In this document: piece by piece, positions 33,693 to 43,175 of the stretch
Layout of the letters: each line of letters begins with the position of its first letter
Position numbering within the stretch: position 1 is the first letter of the stretch
DNA from: an uncultured Lachnospiraceae bacterium
GTDB taxonomy: Bacteria > Bacillota > Clostridia > Lachnospirales > Lachnospiraceae
Assembly (NCBI GenBank): GCA_947629385.1
Contig: CANRDO010000007.1
Span: 1 to 64,000 of the forward strand
Direction of reading: 5' to 3'
Length of the DNA: 64,000 bases
Position numbers and translations under genes: made by a program
Notes under the pieces: model-generated
Told to the model about the DNA's origin: nothing
Seen by the model: the letters and a program-made list of their open reading frames with translations, nothing else
The model's database searches: none

Positions 33693-36050
33693 TCACTGCC
33701 TTTCAAACTGCACCCGGATCTCCTGAAAGCCCGTATTGATCTCAACGTACTGCTCGATCACATTCTTCATCGCCGTGAGCGCGTCTGCCCGCGGATGCTT
33801 CACGTAAATCGCCTTGCGGTAAATGTCGTTGATCTTCGCCACCGCCTCGTCCGCCGGGCCTATGACTTCGGCCTCATAGCGCCGGGCAATCTGCCGCACA
33901 AAACGCGCGAGATAACCGGCCGCCACGCCGAGCTTCTCCGGATCCTCCGAAGAGCAGTGCAGCGCCATCATATCTCCCGCCGGAGGGTAGCCCGCAAATC
34001 TGCGATACTCCATCTCCTGCCGATAAAACGACAGGTAATCCTGCGCCGCCGCGCTTGTGATCGCATAATTTTCCGGCACATAGGTCTGGATCACAACCTC
34101 TCCTGCCTCCGTCCCCCTCCCGGCCCTTCCGGCCGCCTGGGTCAGCAGTTCAAACGTGCGCTCCGCAGCCTGGTAGTCCGCGGCGTTCAGAGAAAGATCC
34201 GCAGCCAGGATCCCGACCAGCGTCACATGTGGGAAATCGTGCCCCTTGACGATCATCTGCGTACCCACGAGGATGTCTGCCTCCCGGTCACCAAACGCCC
34301 GCAAAATCTCGGCATGTCCGTCCTTTCCCCGCGTCGTGTCTGCATCCATGCGCAGCACACGCGCGCCCGGGAAGCTTCTCGCAACCATCTCTTCAATCTG
34401 CTGTGTCCCGGCCTTGAATCCCCCTATGAAGGCGGAACCGCACTCCGGGCAGCGTCTGATCGCCTCCTGCTCATAGCCGCAGTAATGGCAGACCAGCTTT
34501 CCGTTTTTGTGCAGAGACAGCGAGACATCGCAGTGCGGGCACTTGATCACGTGGCCGCACGCACGGCAGGATACAAAGCCGGAATAACCTCTGCGATTCA
34601 AAAAGAGCATCGTCTGCTGTCCTTTTTCCAGCCGTTCGCCGATCTTCTCATAAAGACATCTGCTCAGGATAGATCGATTCCCGTCGCGCAGCTCCGCTCG
34701 CATATCAGCAATCGTCACCGACGGCAGCATCCCACCGGTCGCCCGGCTCGTCAACGTGAACAGCCTGCTCCTTCCGCTCTCGGCTTCATGATACGCCTCC
34801 AGCGAGGGCGTCGCCGAGCCAAGCACCAGCTTCGCTCCCTCCAAGGCAGCGCGCTTCTGAGCCGTCCTGCGCGCGTGATAACGTGGAACCGTCTCACTCT
34901 TGTAAGAGGACTCATGTTCCTCATCTATGATAATAATACCAAGCTTCTGAAACGGCGTAAACAATGCGGAACGAGGTCCGATCATCACATCGATATCCCC
35001 TGTGCGCGCCCGCTCGAACTGATCGTAGCGCTCCGCCTGCGACAGCCGAGAGTGCAACACCGAGATGCGGTCGCCGAAGCGATGGTAAAAGCGGATCACA
35101 TTCTGATAGGTCAGCGAGATCTCCGGGATCAGCAGGATCGCCTGCCTTCCCATGCGCAGGGCCGCATCAATCAGCTCCATGTAGACCGCCGTCTTGCCGC
35201 TGCCTGTGACCCCGTGGATCAGATATTCCCGGCGGTCCGGATCATCCCATTCAGCCAGAACCGTATCGACGATCCGCTGCTGTTCATGATTGAGGTGGAT
35301 TCTCGCCGGCTCCTCCTTCTTTTTTTCAGGCCCCTGTCTGTCTGTCTTCCCGGGCGCTTCCGTCAGAACTTCACCCGTGGAAACCATCTCCAAACCCATT
35401 CCTTCCTCCGGCGCAATGCGGACGTCCCCGCCGCCCGCACTCTCCTCCCGCAGCCTTTGCAGCACGGCCGGAGTCCGGTAGACCTGCTCGGATTCGCAGG
35501 AGATTACTCCCTGCTCCTCGAGCGCTCGCAGCACAGACGCCGTGATCTTCAGGCTTCCCGTCACGACTTCACGCGGAAGAATCTTCTCTCCAATAAGCGC
35601 TTCCAGAAGCCGCGCTCTTGCCTTCTGATTCTTCTGCCGGAACTGCTCCAGCTTCGCGATCGCATCCTCATGGGAAAGCTTCAGAGCGACGATCTGCTTC
35701 TTGCGCTGCACAGCTCTTTTCCGAAACGGGAGCACCGTGCGCAGCGCCTGCACAGTCGTCGAACCGTAGTAGTCACGCATCCAGAGCGCCAGCGCCGTGA
35801 GCTTTGATTCCGTCCCCGCCAAATCAGTCTCGATATGTGCAATCTCCTTTAGCTTCTCCGGGGGACACGCACTGTATTCCGTGACCCTCAGCACATACCC
35901 CTTGGTCGGCCGGTCACCGCGCCCGAACGGAACCTCGACGACATTGCCCGGCTCAAGCACAGCTTGCAGTGCCTCCGGAACTCGATATTGAAAGGTCTGA
36001 TCCAGTTTGCTGTGTGAGATATCAATGATGATATCCGCGAACAATTCCAT
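33693..36050 (-). CDS. priA: Primosomal replication restart helicase PriA
   Basis: 785 aa. The N-terminal DNA-binding domain begins FADIIIDISHSKLDQTFQY and includes VPFGRGDRPTKGYV. The helicase core has GVTGSGKTAVYMEL, IIDEEHESSYK and TQMIVKGHDFPHV. Between the RecA lobes, paired cysteines (CRACGHVIKCPHC and CHYCGY...CPECGS) form the zinc sites. A linker of about 40 residues near 210-250 is polar. It reloads the replisome at stalled forks. It is followed by def and fmt. Confidence 0.96.
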   Translation of the reverse strand: MELFADIIIDISHSKLDQTFQYRVPEALQAVLEPGNVVEVPFGRGDRPTKGYVLRVTEYSACPPEKLKEIAHIETDLAGTESKLTALALWMRDYYGSTTVQALRTVLPFRKRAVQRKKQIVALKLSHEDAIAKLEQFRQKNQKARARLLEALIGEKILPREVVTGSLKITASVLRALEEQGVISCESEQVYRTPAVLQRLREESAGGGDVRIAPEEGMGLEMVSTGEVLTEAPGKTDRQGPEKKKEEPARIHLNHEQQRIVDTVLAEWDDPDRREYLIHGVTGSGKTAVYMELIDAALRMGRQAILLIPEISLTYQNVIRFYHRFGDRISVLHSRLSQAERYDQFERARTGDIDVMIGPRSALFTPFQKLGIIIIDEEHESSYKSETVPRYHARRTAQKRAALEGAKLVLGSATPSLEAYHEAESGRSRLFTLTSRATGGMLPSVTIADMRAELRDGNRSILSRCLYEKIGERLEKGQQTMLFLNRRGYSGFVSCRACGHVIKCPHCDVSLSLHKNGKLVCHYCGYEQEAIRRCPECGSAFIGGFKAGTQQIEEMVARSFPGARVLRMDADTTRGKDGHAEILRAFGDREADILVGTQMIVKGHDFPHVTLVGILAADLSLNAADYQAAERTFELLTQAAGRAGRGTEAGEVVIQTYVPENYAITSAAAQDYLSFYRQEMEYRRFAGYPPAGDMMALHCSSEDPEKLGVAAGYLARFVRQIARRYEAEVIGPADEAVAKINDIYRKAIYVKHPRADALTAMKNVIEQYVEINTGFQEIRVQFERQ

Positions 36051-36119
36051 AGAACTCTCTGTCTTCTTTCTGTCATCACAATCGCTCAGTTATCCTGTAA
36101 TTACGCAAAGTCCTTCGTC

Positions 36120-37664
36120 CTATACCGGACTCTCACTTAATATCTCCCGGATCAGCACGCGTTCATCCATCGGATAGTGCTTTCCCTCGATTTCCTGATA
36201 ATCCTCGTGCCCTTTCCCTGCAAGCACGATAATGTCCCCCGGCTCGCCATGATGGATCGCATAGGCGATCGCCTCCTTGCGATCCGTGATCTTCACGTAT
36301 TTTCCATCGGTCTTTTCCATGCCGGTGATGATGTCCGCGATGATGTCCTCCGGCTTCTCATAGCGCGGATTGTCGGAGGTGATAATCGTCAGATCCGCCA
36401 GCCGTCCGGACACCTCTCCCATCTCATAGCGGCGCAGCTTGGAACGGTTGCCCCCGCAGCCAAACAGACAGACCAGACGGTGCGGATGGTATTCCCGAAG
36501 CGTCGTCAGCAGGCTTTCCAACGCCATTGCGTTGTGCGCGTAGTCGATCATCAGCGTGAACTCGTCCGAGACCTTCACCATCTCGACACGTCCCTTGACC
36601 TTCGCCGTCTTGAGCGCCTTCTGAATATCGTCGACCGCGACGCGGAAATGCCGGCAGATCGCGATCGCCGTCAGCGAATTGTAGACGCTGAACTTGCCGG
36701 GGATGTCGATCTCGACGTCGAAGTCGGTGTCGCTGCTCACCTCGTAATCAGCAACACCGCTTCGCGACAGTGGCTTCGCAGGTTTCGTCTCCTGCCACTT
36801 TCCTGTATCTCTACACACCGCGTGATACGCGATCCCCAGATAACCGGGCCGCGACACAAGCTGCAGGTTCTCCGCGTGAATGTCAGCATCCTTCGAGAGT
36901 CCAAAGCTCTCGACCTCACAGGTATGTCCCTTCAGAATCGCCTCCAGATGCGCGTCGTCCGCGTTGACAATGCCAAGTCTGCACTGCCTGAACAATCTGC
37001 TCTTGCACTCGATATAATCCTCGAAGCTCGCGTGCTCCGCCGGGCCGATGTGATCCGGCTCAATGTTTGTGAAAATGCCAATCTCAAATGGAATTCCGGC
37101 CGTCCGATGCAGCATCAGCCCCTGCGAAGACACTTCCATCACAACGATCTGGCAGCCTGCATCCGCCATGCGTCTGAAATATTCCTGTATCGTGTAGGAC
37201 TCCGGCGTCGTATGCTCCGCCGGGATCGCCTCGTCGCCGATGACGATCTCGATCGTCCCGATCAGGCCGACCTTGTAGCCTGCGGATTCCAGGATCGATT
37301 TCACCATGTAGGTCGTCGTCGTCTTTCCCTTCGTACCGGTGATCCCGATGATCCTCATCTCCTCCGCCGGATAGTCAAAATACGCCGCCGAGATCAGCGC
37401 CATCGCATAGCGTGTATCCTCCACCTGCACAACCGTCACGTCCTGCGGAGCCTCCACCGGTTCCTCGACAATCAGCACCTTCGCACCCTTCGCCACGACA
37501 TCCGGCACATATTTGTGCCCGTCCGTGACCGCGCCCCGGATACAGAAGAACAGCGACCCTTCCTCCACCTTTCGCGAATCGTTGATCACATTCTTCACTT
37601 CCACGTCCACCGAACCCTGCAGACAGCAATAGTCCACACGCTCCAGCAATTTACTCAGTTTCAT
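36120..37664 (-). CDS. murE: UDP-N-acetylmuramyl-tripeptide synthetase MurE
   Basis: 514 aa. It has the Mur ligase P-loop GITGTKGKTTTTYMV, TTPES, EVSSQGL and DYAHN. The DNPR sequence in TSDNPRYE is the motif linked to meso-diaminopimelate specificity, so the third residue is probably meso-DAP. About residues 285-320 contain a charged insertion (KWQETKPAKPLSRSG) in the central domain. It lies apart from the division cluster, heading the leftward run that includes priA-def-fmt. GGAGG precedes the ATG by ten bases. Confidence 0.95.
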   Translation of the reverse strand: MKLSKLLERVDYCCLQGSVDVEVKNVINDSRKVEEGSLFFCIRGAVTDGHKYVPDVVAKGAKVLIVEEPVEAPQDVTVVQVEDTRYAMALISAAYFDYPAEEMRIIGITGTKGKTTTTYMVKSILESAGYKVGLIGTIEIVIGDEAIPAEHTTPESYTIQEYFRRMADAGCQIVVMEVSSQGLMLHRTAGIPFEIGIFTNIEPDHIGPAEHASFEDYIECKSRLFRQCRLGIVNADDAHLEAILKGHTCEVESFGLSKDADIHAENLQLVSRPGYLGIAYHAVCRDTGKWQETKPAKPLSRSGVADYEVSSDTDFDVEIDIPGKFSVYNSLTAIAICRHFRVAVDDIQKALKTAKVKGRVEMVKVSDEFTLMIDYAHNAMALESLLTTLREYHPHRLVCLFGCGGNRSKLRRYEMGEVSGRLADLTIITSDNPRYEKPEDIIADIITGMEKTDGKYVKITDRKEAIAYAIHHGEPGDIIVLAGKGHEDYQEIEGKHYPMDERVLIREILSESPV

Positions 37665-37758
37665 TCCGGATCATCCTCCACCCGTCTATATTTCTTTCCT
37701 ATATTACGTATTGTCAAAAAAGCGATACAATGCCTGTAACGCAAAAATTCATCATAAT

Positions 37759-37787
37759 AGTTTATCATGTTTGTGAAGATACGACAA
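37759..37787 (-). promoter_or_regulatory. Possible promoter of murE
   Basis: On the minus strand there is TTGTCG (37782-37787), a 17-base spacer and TAAACT (37759-37764), about 95 bases upstream of murE. A TTGACA nearer the gene lacks a well-spaced -10. Confidence 0.4.
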
Positions 37788-37885
37788 GAAAATTTATTCT
37801 TAAAATAGGCATTGCCTTTGCAGACCAAATTTGCTAATGTATGGATTGAGGGATTTCCCAAACGCAAAACAAGAGGAAGCGTCAC

Positions 37886-39004
37886 ATGCAGAATTACTAC
37901 GACATTCTCGGCGTCAGCCGCCGCGCCACATCAGAGGAGATCAAAAACGCCTACCGAAAGCTCGCAAAAAAGTATCATCCGGATTCCTCCGGCAGCCGTG
38001 AAGACAAGGAGCGTTTTCAGGAGATCCAGGAAGCGTACGCTGTCCTCTCCAACGAGAAAAAGCGCAGGACTTACGATTACTATGGACACGAGGCTTACCG
38101 GAAAAGCTATTATGCACAGCACGCGGATGACGCCGCGGAGCCCGGGTACGGGCGTGACGGACACGAGCACTGTGGCGCCTGCAACGGAGACGGAGCCTTT
38201 GGCGCACAAGGTCACGGCGGTGAGCACGAGCACTGTGGCGCTTGCGGTGAACATGGACACGGTGGGCACGACCGCTGCGACGGAAGCTGTGGCGGACATG
38301 GTCATGAGCACGGCGCGGGAAACTGCGACGGGAACTGCGGGAATTGTGGAAATCACAGCGAACCGGCTCCGTTTACGGAAACCTTCCGACATGTGGTCCG
38401 CATTGCTGTGTGGCTCGAGATCGAGGAGACCTTCCGCGAAGTTGTCAAGGACGCTGTCCTGACGGAGCGAGCCTATGATTCTTTTGCCGTTTTCCAAAAG
38501 CTTGAGGCGGACAAAACCTGGCATTTCCAGGTAAAGATTCCGGCGAACACGTATGAAAAGCAGAATTTCCCGCTCGAGGACGTCATCGTCGGCAACGAAG
38601 AGCTGATTGAATATCTGCATACAAACTATCCGGACAACTGCTATGTCGCGATCATCCTTTTGCGGGACAAGCCAGGCTACACCAGGCAGGCGTATCACCT
38701 GTACCTGGATTACCCGATCGACTTTCACACGCTCGTGCTGGGCGGAGCGATCCGGGTATCCTCCGTCACCGGAGACTTCACCTTCGAAGTGCCGGCCGGC
38801 ACCTCGCTTGAGCGCAAGCTGCGCATCCCGAACATGGGATTAAACTATCCCCCGGAGATCGGTGTGCGCGGCGATCTGTACCTGAATCTTCACCTGAAGA
38901 TCCCCAGAGAGCTGACCGAAGCGCAGCGGCAAGCGCTTGAGACGCTGCGAAGCGCGTTCTCCGATCATCCGGACCAGGCGGAAGCATCCGCCATCGGAAC
39001 ATAA
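37886..39004 (+). CDS. J-domain protein with His/Cys/Gly-rich insert
   Basis: 372 aa. Residues 1-70 are a J domain ([24 protein letters not shown] with the HPD motif). About residues 93-160 are a His/Cys/Gly-rich insert with repeated HEHCGAC and [12 protein letters not shown] units, which could bind metal ions; it does not match the CxxCxGxG zinc finger of DnaJ. The remainder resembles the DnaJ C-terminal substrate domain ([32 protein letters not shown]). It is probably an accessory Hsp40, not the housekeeping DnaJ. AAGAGGAAG precedes ATG 37886. No hsp70 is nearby. Confidence 0.85.
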   Translation: MQNYYDILGVSRRATSEEIKNAYRKLAKKYHPDSSGSREDKERFQEIQEAYAVLSNEKKRRTYDYYGHEAYRKSYYAQHADDAAEPGYGRDGHEHCGACNGDGAFGAQGHGGEHEHCGACGEHGHGGHDRCDGSCGGHGHEHGAGNCDGNCGNCGNHSEPAPFTETFRHVVRIAVWLEIEETFREVVKDAVLTERAYDSFAVFQKLEADKTWHFQVKIPANTYEKQNFPLEDVIVGNEELIEYLHTNYPDNCYVAIILLRDKPGYTRQAYHLYLDYPIDFHTLVLGGAIRVSSVTGDFTFEVPAGTSLERKLRIPNMGLNYPPEIGVRGDLYLNLHLKIPRELTEAQRQALETLRSAFSDHPDQAEASAIGT

Positions 39005-39026
39005 AAAGGCCCGGCTTTCACCGGGC
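39003..39026 (-). terminator. Terminator-like hairpin facing left
   Basis: GCCCGG and CCGGGC pair around CTTTCA, and the minus strand continues CCTTTTTAT. The plus strand has no T-run, so it would stop leftward transcription (for example read-through from 40066) rather than the J-domain gene mRNA. Confidence 0.45.
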
Positions 39027-39029
39027 AAA

Positions 39030-39087
39030 ATCGTAGATACTATTTCTGAAACATATGAATCGTAAACACTGTTTCTGAAACATACGT
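39030..39087 (+). repeat. Tandem 29-base repeat upstream of yitT
   Basis: Two adjacent copies (39030-39058 and 39059-39087) share ATCGTA, then ACT, then TTTCTGAAACATA, with about six differences. TTTCTGAAA is itself nearly symmetrical. The pair sits about 45 bases before the yitT start and could be a regulator site or a local duplication. Confidence 0.65.
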
Positions 39088-39129
39088 CAAGAAGCTGCGC
39101 CGTCCGACGACGGCGGAAAGGAGACAGCT

Positions 39130-39990
39130 GTGAAATTTTCATTCAAAGAAGACGGGAAAAGACTCATCGTGATCTGCATCGCTGCCGTGATCATGGCGGC
39201 AAATATTGCCACCTTTGTCCGCGTCGGCGGTCTTTACCCGGGCGGAGCAACCGGCCTTACGGTCCTGATCCAGCGAGCCGCACAGCTCTTTTTCCACATT
39301 CAGATTCCCTACACGCCGATCAACCTGCTGCTGAACGCAATCCCGGTCTACATTGGCTTCCGCTGCATCGGGAAGAAATTCACACTGTACTCCTGCCTCG
39401 TCATCGTGCTGACCGGCGTCCTGACCGACCTGATCCCGCAGTACGCGATCACTTACGACACTCTGCTGATCAGCATATTCGGCGGCATCATCAGCGGCAC
39501 GGCCACCAGCCTTTGCCTGCTGATGGACGCGACGACCGGAGGGACAGACTTCATCGCCATCTTCCTCTCCGAAAAAAAAGGAATGGATTCCTGGAACATC
39601 ATCCTCGGCATCAATGTCGTCATCCTGTCCGCGGCCGGTCTGCTCTTCGGCTGGGACAAGGCGCTGTACTCGATCATTTTCCAGTTTACGTCCACGCAGG
39701 TGCTGCACATTCTGTATCAGAAGTATCAGCGAAAAACTTTGTTCATCGTCACGGACCACCCGCAGGAAGTCTGCGAAGCCATCTGGAAGCTCAGCGGCCA
39801 CGGAGCGACGATCCTCGACGGCAAAGGCTCCTACGAGCATGCCACGCGCAGCATCGTCTACTCGGTCGTCTCCAGCGCGGAGTCCAAGAAGGTGATCAAC
39901 ACCGTCCGGGAGACCGACCCGCAGGCGTTCATCAACGCGATCCGCACCGAGCAGCTCTCCGGGCGCTTTTACAATAAGCCGACGGACTAA
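39130..39990 (+). CDS. YitT family membrane protein (DUF161/DUF2179)
   Basis: 286 aa. About five membrane segments lie in residues 10-180 (IVICIAAVIMAANIATFV; YSCLVIVLTGVLTDLIP), including GLYPGGATGLTVLI and the ATTGGTDF motif. A soluble DUF2179 domain follows (IVTDHPQEVCEAIWKLSGHGATILDGKGSYEH). The family is widespread in Firmicutes and uncharacterised; transport is often assumed. GTG 39130 has AAAGGAGA six to seven bases upstream. Confidence 0.9.
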   Translation: MKFSFKEDGKRLIVICIAAVIMAANIATFVRVGGLYPGGATGLTVLIQRAAQLFFHIQIPYTPINLLLNAIPVYIGFRCIGKKFTLYSCLVIVLTGVLTDLIPQYAITYDTLLISIFGGIISGTATSLCLLMDATTGGTDFIAIFLSEKKGMDSWNIILGINVVILSAAGLLFGWDKALYSIIFQFTSTQVLHILYQKYQRKTLFIVTDHPQEVCEAIWKLSGHGATILDGKGSYEHATRSIVYSVVSSAESKKVINTVRETDPQAFINAIRTEQLSGRFYNKPTD

Positions 39991-40065
39991 CTCTGACCGG
40001 CAACGTCTCCGTGATCTCTCCGGATCATTCTGTAATAAGCCGACCGATCCCATGCCGTCCGTGCG

Positions 40066-40260
40066 TTAGTTTGGGATTATGATCGATATGCCTCCGGCGA
40101 CGCCTTCTATCTCGTTGTCGGGCAGCTCTTCCCCTGGACAGGTGCTGTCGGACGGAGCTTTTGCCTTCTCCTCGACCGGTATTTCACCGCAACCCTTGGC
40201 ATCAGCGATCGGCTTCTCCTGCTTTGCCTCTTTCATCGTTTCGGAAATGTTCTTTTTCAT
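40066..40260 (-). CDS. Small peptide with double-glycine leader-like sequence (possible RiPP or secreted peptide)
   Basis: 64 aa. The polar N-terminal part (MKKNISETMKEAKQEKP) is followed by two spaced cysteines and ELPDNEIEGVAGG. This closely resembles the double-glycine leader motif (ELSxxELexVAGG) cleaved by peptidase-domain ABC transporters. Only ISIIIPN follows the GG, an unusually short hydrophobic core. GGAGATCACATT before ATG 40260 is a strong site. No transporter, peptidase or modification enzyme lies in the window. It could be a secreted peptide, a signal or a degenerate bacteriocin. Confidence 0.6.
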   Translation of the reverse strand: MKKNISETMKEAKQEKPIADAKGCGEIPVEEKAKAPSDSTCPGEELPDNEIEGVAGGISIIIPN

Positions 40261-40420
40261 AATGTGATCTCCTTTCTCTTCGTTTTTTCTCTTTGTTCCC
40301 CGTTCCCGGCTCTGTTTTCATTTATTGATACGCCGGACAGGTTCTTTTGTTAATTATAATGTTATCTCGCTTCTTTCTTTCGTATTTTATCATACTTTTG
40401 ACAATTTTAAAAGAATCTGG

Positions 40421-40449
40421 TTGATTTTCTTTGTTTCCCTATGTATAAT
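40421..40449 (+). promoter_or_regulatory. Promoter of pckA
   Basis: TTGATT (40421-40426), a 17-base spacer and TATAAT (40444-40449) with a TG extension (ATGTATAAT). The leader of about 100 bases holds a GAAGGC/GCCTTC hairpin. Confidence 0.65.
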
Positions 40450-40558
40450 ACCGTAATGAAGGCGTTTCCACGGCCTTCTGAGGAGACGGCAAGACCCCTG
40501 TCAGAGGACTTGTCAGGTACTTATCAACAAAATACTATGAAAGAAAAGAGGTTACATG

Positions 40559-42163
40559 ATGGCAGAGATCAATTTAAGCAAGTACGGCATTTCCGGAACT
40601 ACTGAGATCGTGCGCAATCCTTCCTTTGAGACGCTCTTTGAGGAAGAAATGAAACCGGGTCTTGAGGGCTATGAGAAAGGCCAGGTGAGCGAGCTTGGCG
40701 CTGTGAACGTGATGACGGGTATCTACACCGGACGTTCCCCGAAAGACAAATTCATCGTAATGGACGAGAATTCCAAGGACACCGTATGGTGGACGACTCC
40801 TGAGTATCCGAATGACAACCATCCGGCTTCCAAGGAGACCTGGGCGGCAGTCAAGGAGCTTGCTCTCAAAGAGCTCTCCAACAAGAGACTTTTCGTGATG
40901 GATACGTTCTGCGGCACCAACAAGGACACCCGCATGGCGATCCGCTTTATCGTTGAGGTGGCATGGCAGGCGCACTTCATCAAGAACATGTTCATCCAGC
41001 CGTCCGAGGAGGAACTGGCAAACTTCGAGCCAGATTTCGTTGTCTACAACGCTTCCAAGGCGAAGGTTGAGAACTACAAGGAGCTGGGCCTGAATTCCGA
41101 GACAGCTGTCGTGTTCAACATCACGAGCCGCGAGCAGGTCATCCTGAACACATGGTACGGCGGCGAGATGAAGAAGGGTATGTTCTCCATGATGAACTAC
41201 TACTTGCCGCTGAAGGGCATTGCTTCCATGCACTGCTCCGCAAACACCGATATGGACGGCAAGAACACCGCGATCTTCTTCGGTCTGTCCGGCACCGGCA
41301 AGACCACCCTTTCCACAGACCCGAAGCGTCTGCTGATCGGCGACGACGAGCACGGCTGGGACGACAACGGCGTGTTCAACTTCGAGGGCGGCTGCTACGC
41401 GAAGGTCATCAACCTCGACAAAGAGTCCGAGCCGGACATCTACAACGCGATCAAGCGCAACGCGCTGCTTGAGAACGTTACCCTGGACGAGAACGGCAAG
41501 ATCGATTTCGCCGACAAGAGCGTGACCGAGAACACCCGTGTCTCCTACCCGATCAACCACATCGAGAAGATCGTTCGTCCGGTATCCGCAGCTCCGGCAG
41601 CGAAGAATGTCATCTTCCTGTCCGCAGACGCGTTCGGCGTACTTCCGCCGGTATCCGTTCTGACTCCGGAGCAGACGCAGTACTACTTCCTGTCCGGCTT
41701 CACAGCGAAGCTCGCAGGCACCGAGCGCGGCATCACCGAGCCGACCCCGACCTTCTCTGCATGCTTCGGCCAGGCGTTCCTCGAGCTGCATCCGACGAAG
41801 TACGCGGAGGAGCTCGTCAAGAGAATGCAGGCGAGCGGCGCGAAGGCTTACCTCGTGAACACCGGCTGGAACGGCACGGGCAAGCGTATCTCCATCAAGG
41901 ATACCCGCGGCATCATCGACGCGATCCTCAACGGCGATATCCTGAACGCTGAGACGAAGAAGATCCCGTACTTCAACTTCGAGGTACCGACTGCTCTTCC
42001 GGGAGTCGACACGAACATCCTTGATCCGCGCAACACCTACGCTGACGCTTCCGAGTGGGAGGCAAAGGCGAAGGATCTGGCGCAGCGCTTCATCAAGAAT
42101 TTCGCGAAGTACGAGAGCAACGAGCACGGCAAAGCTCTGGTAGCCGCCGGCCCGCAGCTGTAA
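40559..42163 (+). CDS. pckA: Phosphoenolpyruvate carboxykinase (ATP)
   Basis: 534 aa, the usual length. [15 protein letters not shown] (substrate), [14 protein letters not shown], the kinase loop [11 protein letters not shown] and [10 protein letters not shown] with metal ligands are all present. It interconverts oxaloacetate and PEP; in anaerobes it often works toward oxaloacetate, conserving ATP. ATG 40559 is seven bases after AGAGG; ATG 40556 directly before it is the alternative. Codon use is strongly biased, as expected of a highly expressed gene. It ends at a strong terminator. Confidence 0.97.
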   Translation: MAEINLSKYGISGTTEIVRNPSFETLFEEEMKPGLEGYEKGQVSELGAVNVMTGIYTGRSPKDKFIVMDENSKDTVWWTTPEYPNDNHPASKETWAAVKELALKELSNKRLFVMDTFCGTNKDTRMAIRFIVEVAWQAHFIKNMFIQPSEEELANFEPDFVVYNASKAKVENYKELGLNSETAVVFNITSREQVILNTWYGGEMKKGMFSMMNYYLPLKGIASMHCSANTDMDGKNTAIFFGLSGTGKTTLSTDPKRLLIGDDEHGWDDNGVFNFEGGCYAKVINLDKESEPDIYNAIKRNALLENVTLDENGKIDFADKSVTENTRVSYPINHIEKIVRPVSAAPAAKNVIFLSADAFGVLPPVSVLTPEQTQYYFLSGFTAKLAGTERGITEPTPTFSACFGQAFLELHPTKYAEELVKRMQASGAKAYLVNTGWNGTGKRISIKDTRGIIDAILNGDILNAETKKIPYFNFEVPTALPGVDTNILDPRNTYADASEWEAKAKDLAQRFIKNFAKYESNEHGKALVAAGPQL

Positions 42164-42201
42164 GAAGCGGTTCTGTTTCGAATCGCACATAAGTAAAAAT
42201 T

Positions 42202-42240
42202 CACCCGGCTGCCTTTTCCGGCGGCCGGGTGTTTTGTTTT
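42202..42240 (+). terminator. Intrinsic terminator of pckA
   Basis: CACCCGGCTGCC (42202-42213) pairs with GGCGGCCGGGTG (42220-42231), followed by TTTTGTTTT. Confidence 0.9.
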
Positions 42241-42336
42241 CTCTTTTTGTCTATATTATATTTCTTTTTGTTATTGACATATATTTTATGCTATGCTAAT
42301 CTCTTTTTATTCAAAACTCAGAAATAACTTTATCGC

Positions 42337-42365
42337 TTGACTTTCGAACGCATTTTTGCTATCAT
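42337..42365 (+). promoter_or_regulatory. Promoter of the higBA-type module
   Basis: TTGACT (42337-42342), a 17-base spacer and TATCAT (42360-42365), 30 bases before the toxin start. Confidence 0.65.
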
Positions 42366-42395
42366 ATCTGCAGACAGCAGATGAGGAAATCATCT

Positions 42396-42755
42396 ATGTT
42401 TAACATCGAATTTTACACAAATGTTGATGGATTCTCTGAATTGTGGAATTTTCTCGACAATCTCCAAAAGAAAGCTGTAAGGAATAAAGACGCGAGGATT
42501 CAGCATAGACAAATTACACAGTACATCCAGCTGCTCGAAGATCACGGTGTACAACTAGGGGCAAATATCACAAAGCATCTGGAAGACGACATATGGGAAC
42601 TGCGACCGGGGAAAAATAGGGTATTATACTTCTATCATAAAAATGATACCTATGTCCTCCTTCATCAATTTCGAAAAAAGACAGCAAAAACACCGCGCCG
42701 TGAAATTGAAAAGGCTAAGGCAGAACGCGATGACTGGATTTCCAGAAAGGGGTAA
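42396..42755 (+). CDS. HigB/RelE-family toxin (phage-derived Gp49-like)
   Basis: 119 aa. The pattern FYTNVDGFSELWNFLDNL near the N-terminus, a helical QITQYIQLLEDHGVQLG, then KHLEDDIWELRPGKNRVLYFY and LLHQFRKKTAKTPRREIEKA is typical of the RelE/ParE superfamily HigB-like group. Such toxins cleave mRNA at the ribosome. ATG 42396 has GAGG nine bases upstream; a start at 42381 lacks one. The toxin-first order with an HTH antitoxin six bases later fits HigBA. Confidence 0.88.
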   Translation: MFNIEFYTNVDGFSELWNFLDNLQKKAVRNKDARIQHRQITQYIQLLEDHGVQLGANITKHLEDDIWELRPGKNRVLYFYHKNDTYVLLHQFRKKTAKTPRREIEKAKAERDDWISRKG

Positions 42756-42761
42756 CTTAAT

Positions 42762-43049
42762 ATGGCATCATGGACCGATTACAAAAAGCATGTCAGGCAG
42801 ACCAATCCTGAAATCGGAAAGGATATCGATGAAGCAGAGGCGGTTTCCAAAATTGTAGGTGCTATGATCGAACGTCGCCACACTCTCAATATCTCCCAAA
42901 GAGAACTTGCAGAGCTCTGCGGCATTCCACATTCCTCTGTCGCCAGAATCGAGTCCGGCAGAAACTTGCCAAATCTTGGCACTCTTTTAAAAATGTTTCG
43001 GGCGCTTGGCTTGACGCTTGTAGCAGAATCAAACACTACTGTTTCTTGA
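42762..43049 (+). CDS. HigA-type antitoxin with Xre/Cro helix-turn-helix
   Basis: 95 aa. The C-terminal two thirds form an HTH: TLNISQRELAELCGIPHSSV, then ARIESGRNLPNLGTLLKMFR. The N-terminus (MASWTDYKKHVRQTNPEI) probably contacts the toxin. It would neutralise the preceding toxin and repress the shared promoter. It lies six bases after the toxin stop. Confidence 0.9.
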   Translation: MASWTDYKKHVRQTNPEIGKDIDEAEAVSKIVGAMIERRHTLNISQRELAELCGIPHSSVARIESGRNLPNLGTLLKMFRALGLTLVAESNTTVS

Positions 43050-43098
43050 ATACATCCTTACAAAAGCTGTCTAAATATACCATGAAAGGGACAAAGAA

Positions 43099-43134
43099 AT
43101 GCCCGACTGCCATTTCCGGCAGCCGAGCATTTTT
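43099..43134. terminator. Bidirectional terminator between the higA-type gene and the GH31 gene
   Basis: An ATGCCCGACTGCC/GGCAGCCGAGCAT stem with two mismatches is followed by TTTTTGTG on the plus strand and TTTCTTTG on the minus strand. It serves both convergent genes. Confidence 0.75.
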
Positions 43135-43175
43135 GTGTGTTTTTAAATTTGGGGATTGCTTTAAGCGATCCGGAA

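Noticed and set aside
33795..37739. Long frames antisense to priA and murE (670 and 520 codons)
   Set aside because: Shadows in the same relative frame as other antisense frames here; composition is not protein-like.
40574..42190. 538-codon frame antisense to pckA
   Set aside because: Shadow of a strongly codon-biased gene; no ribosome binding site and no recognisable motifs.
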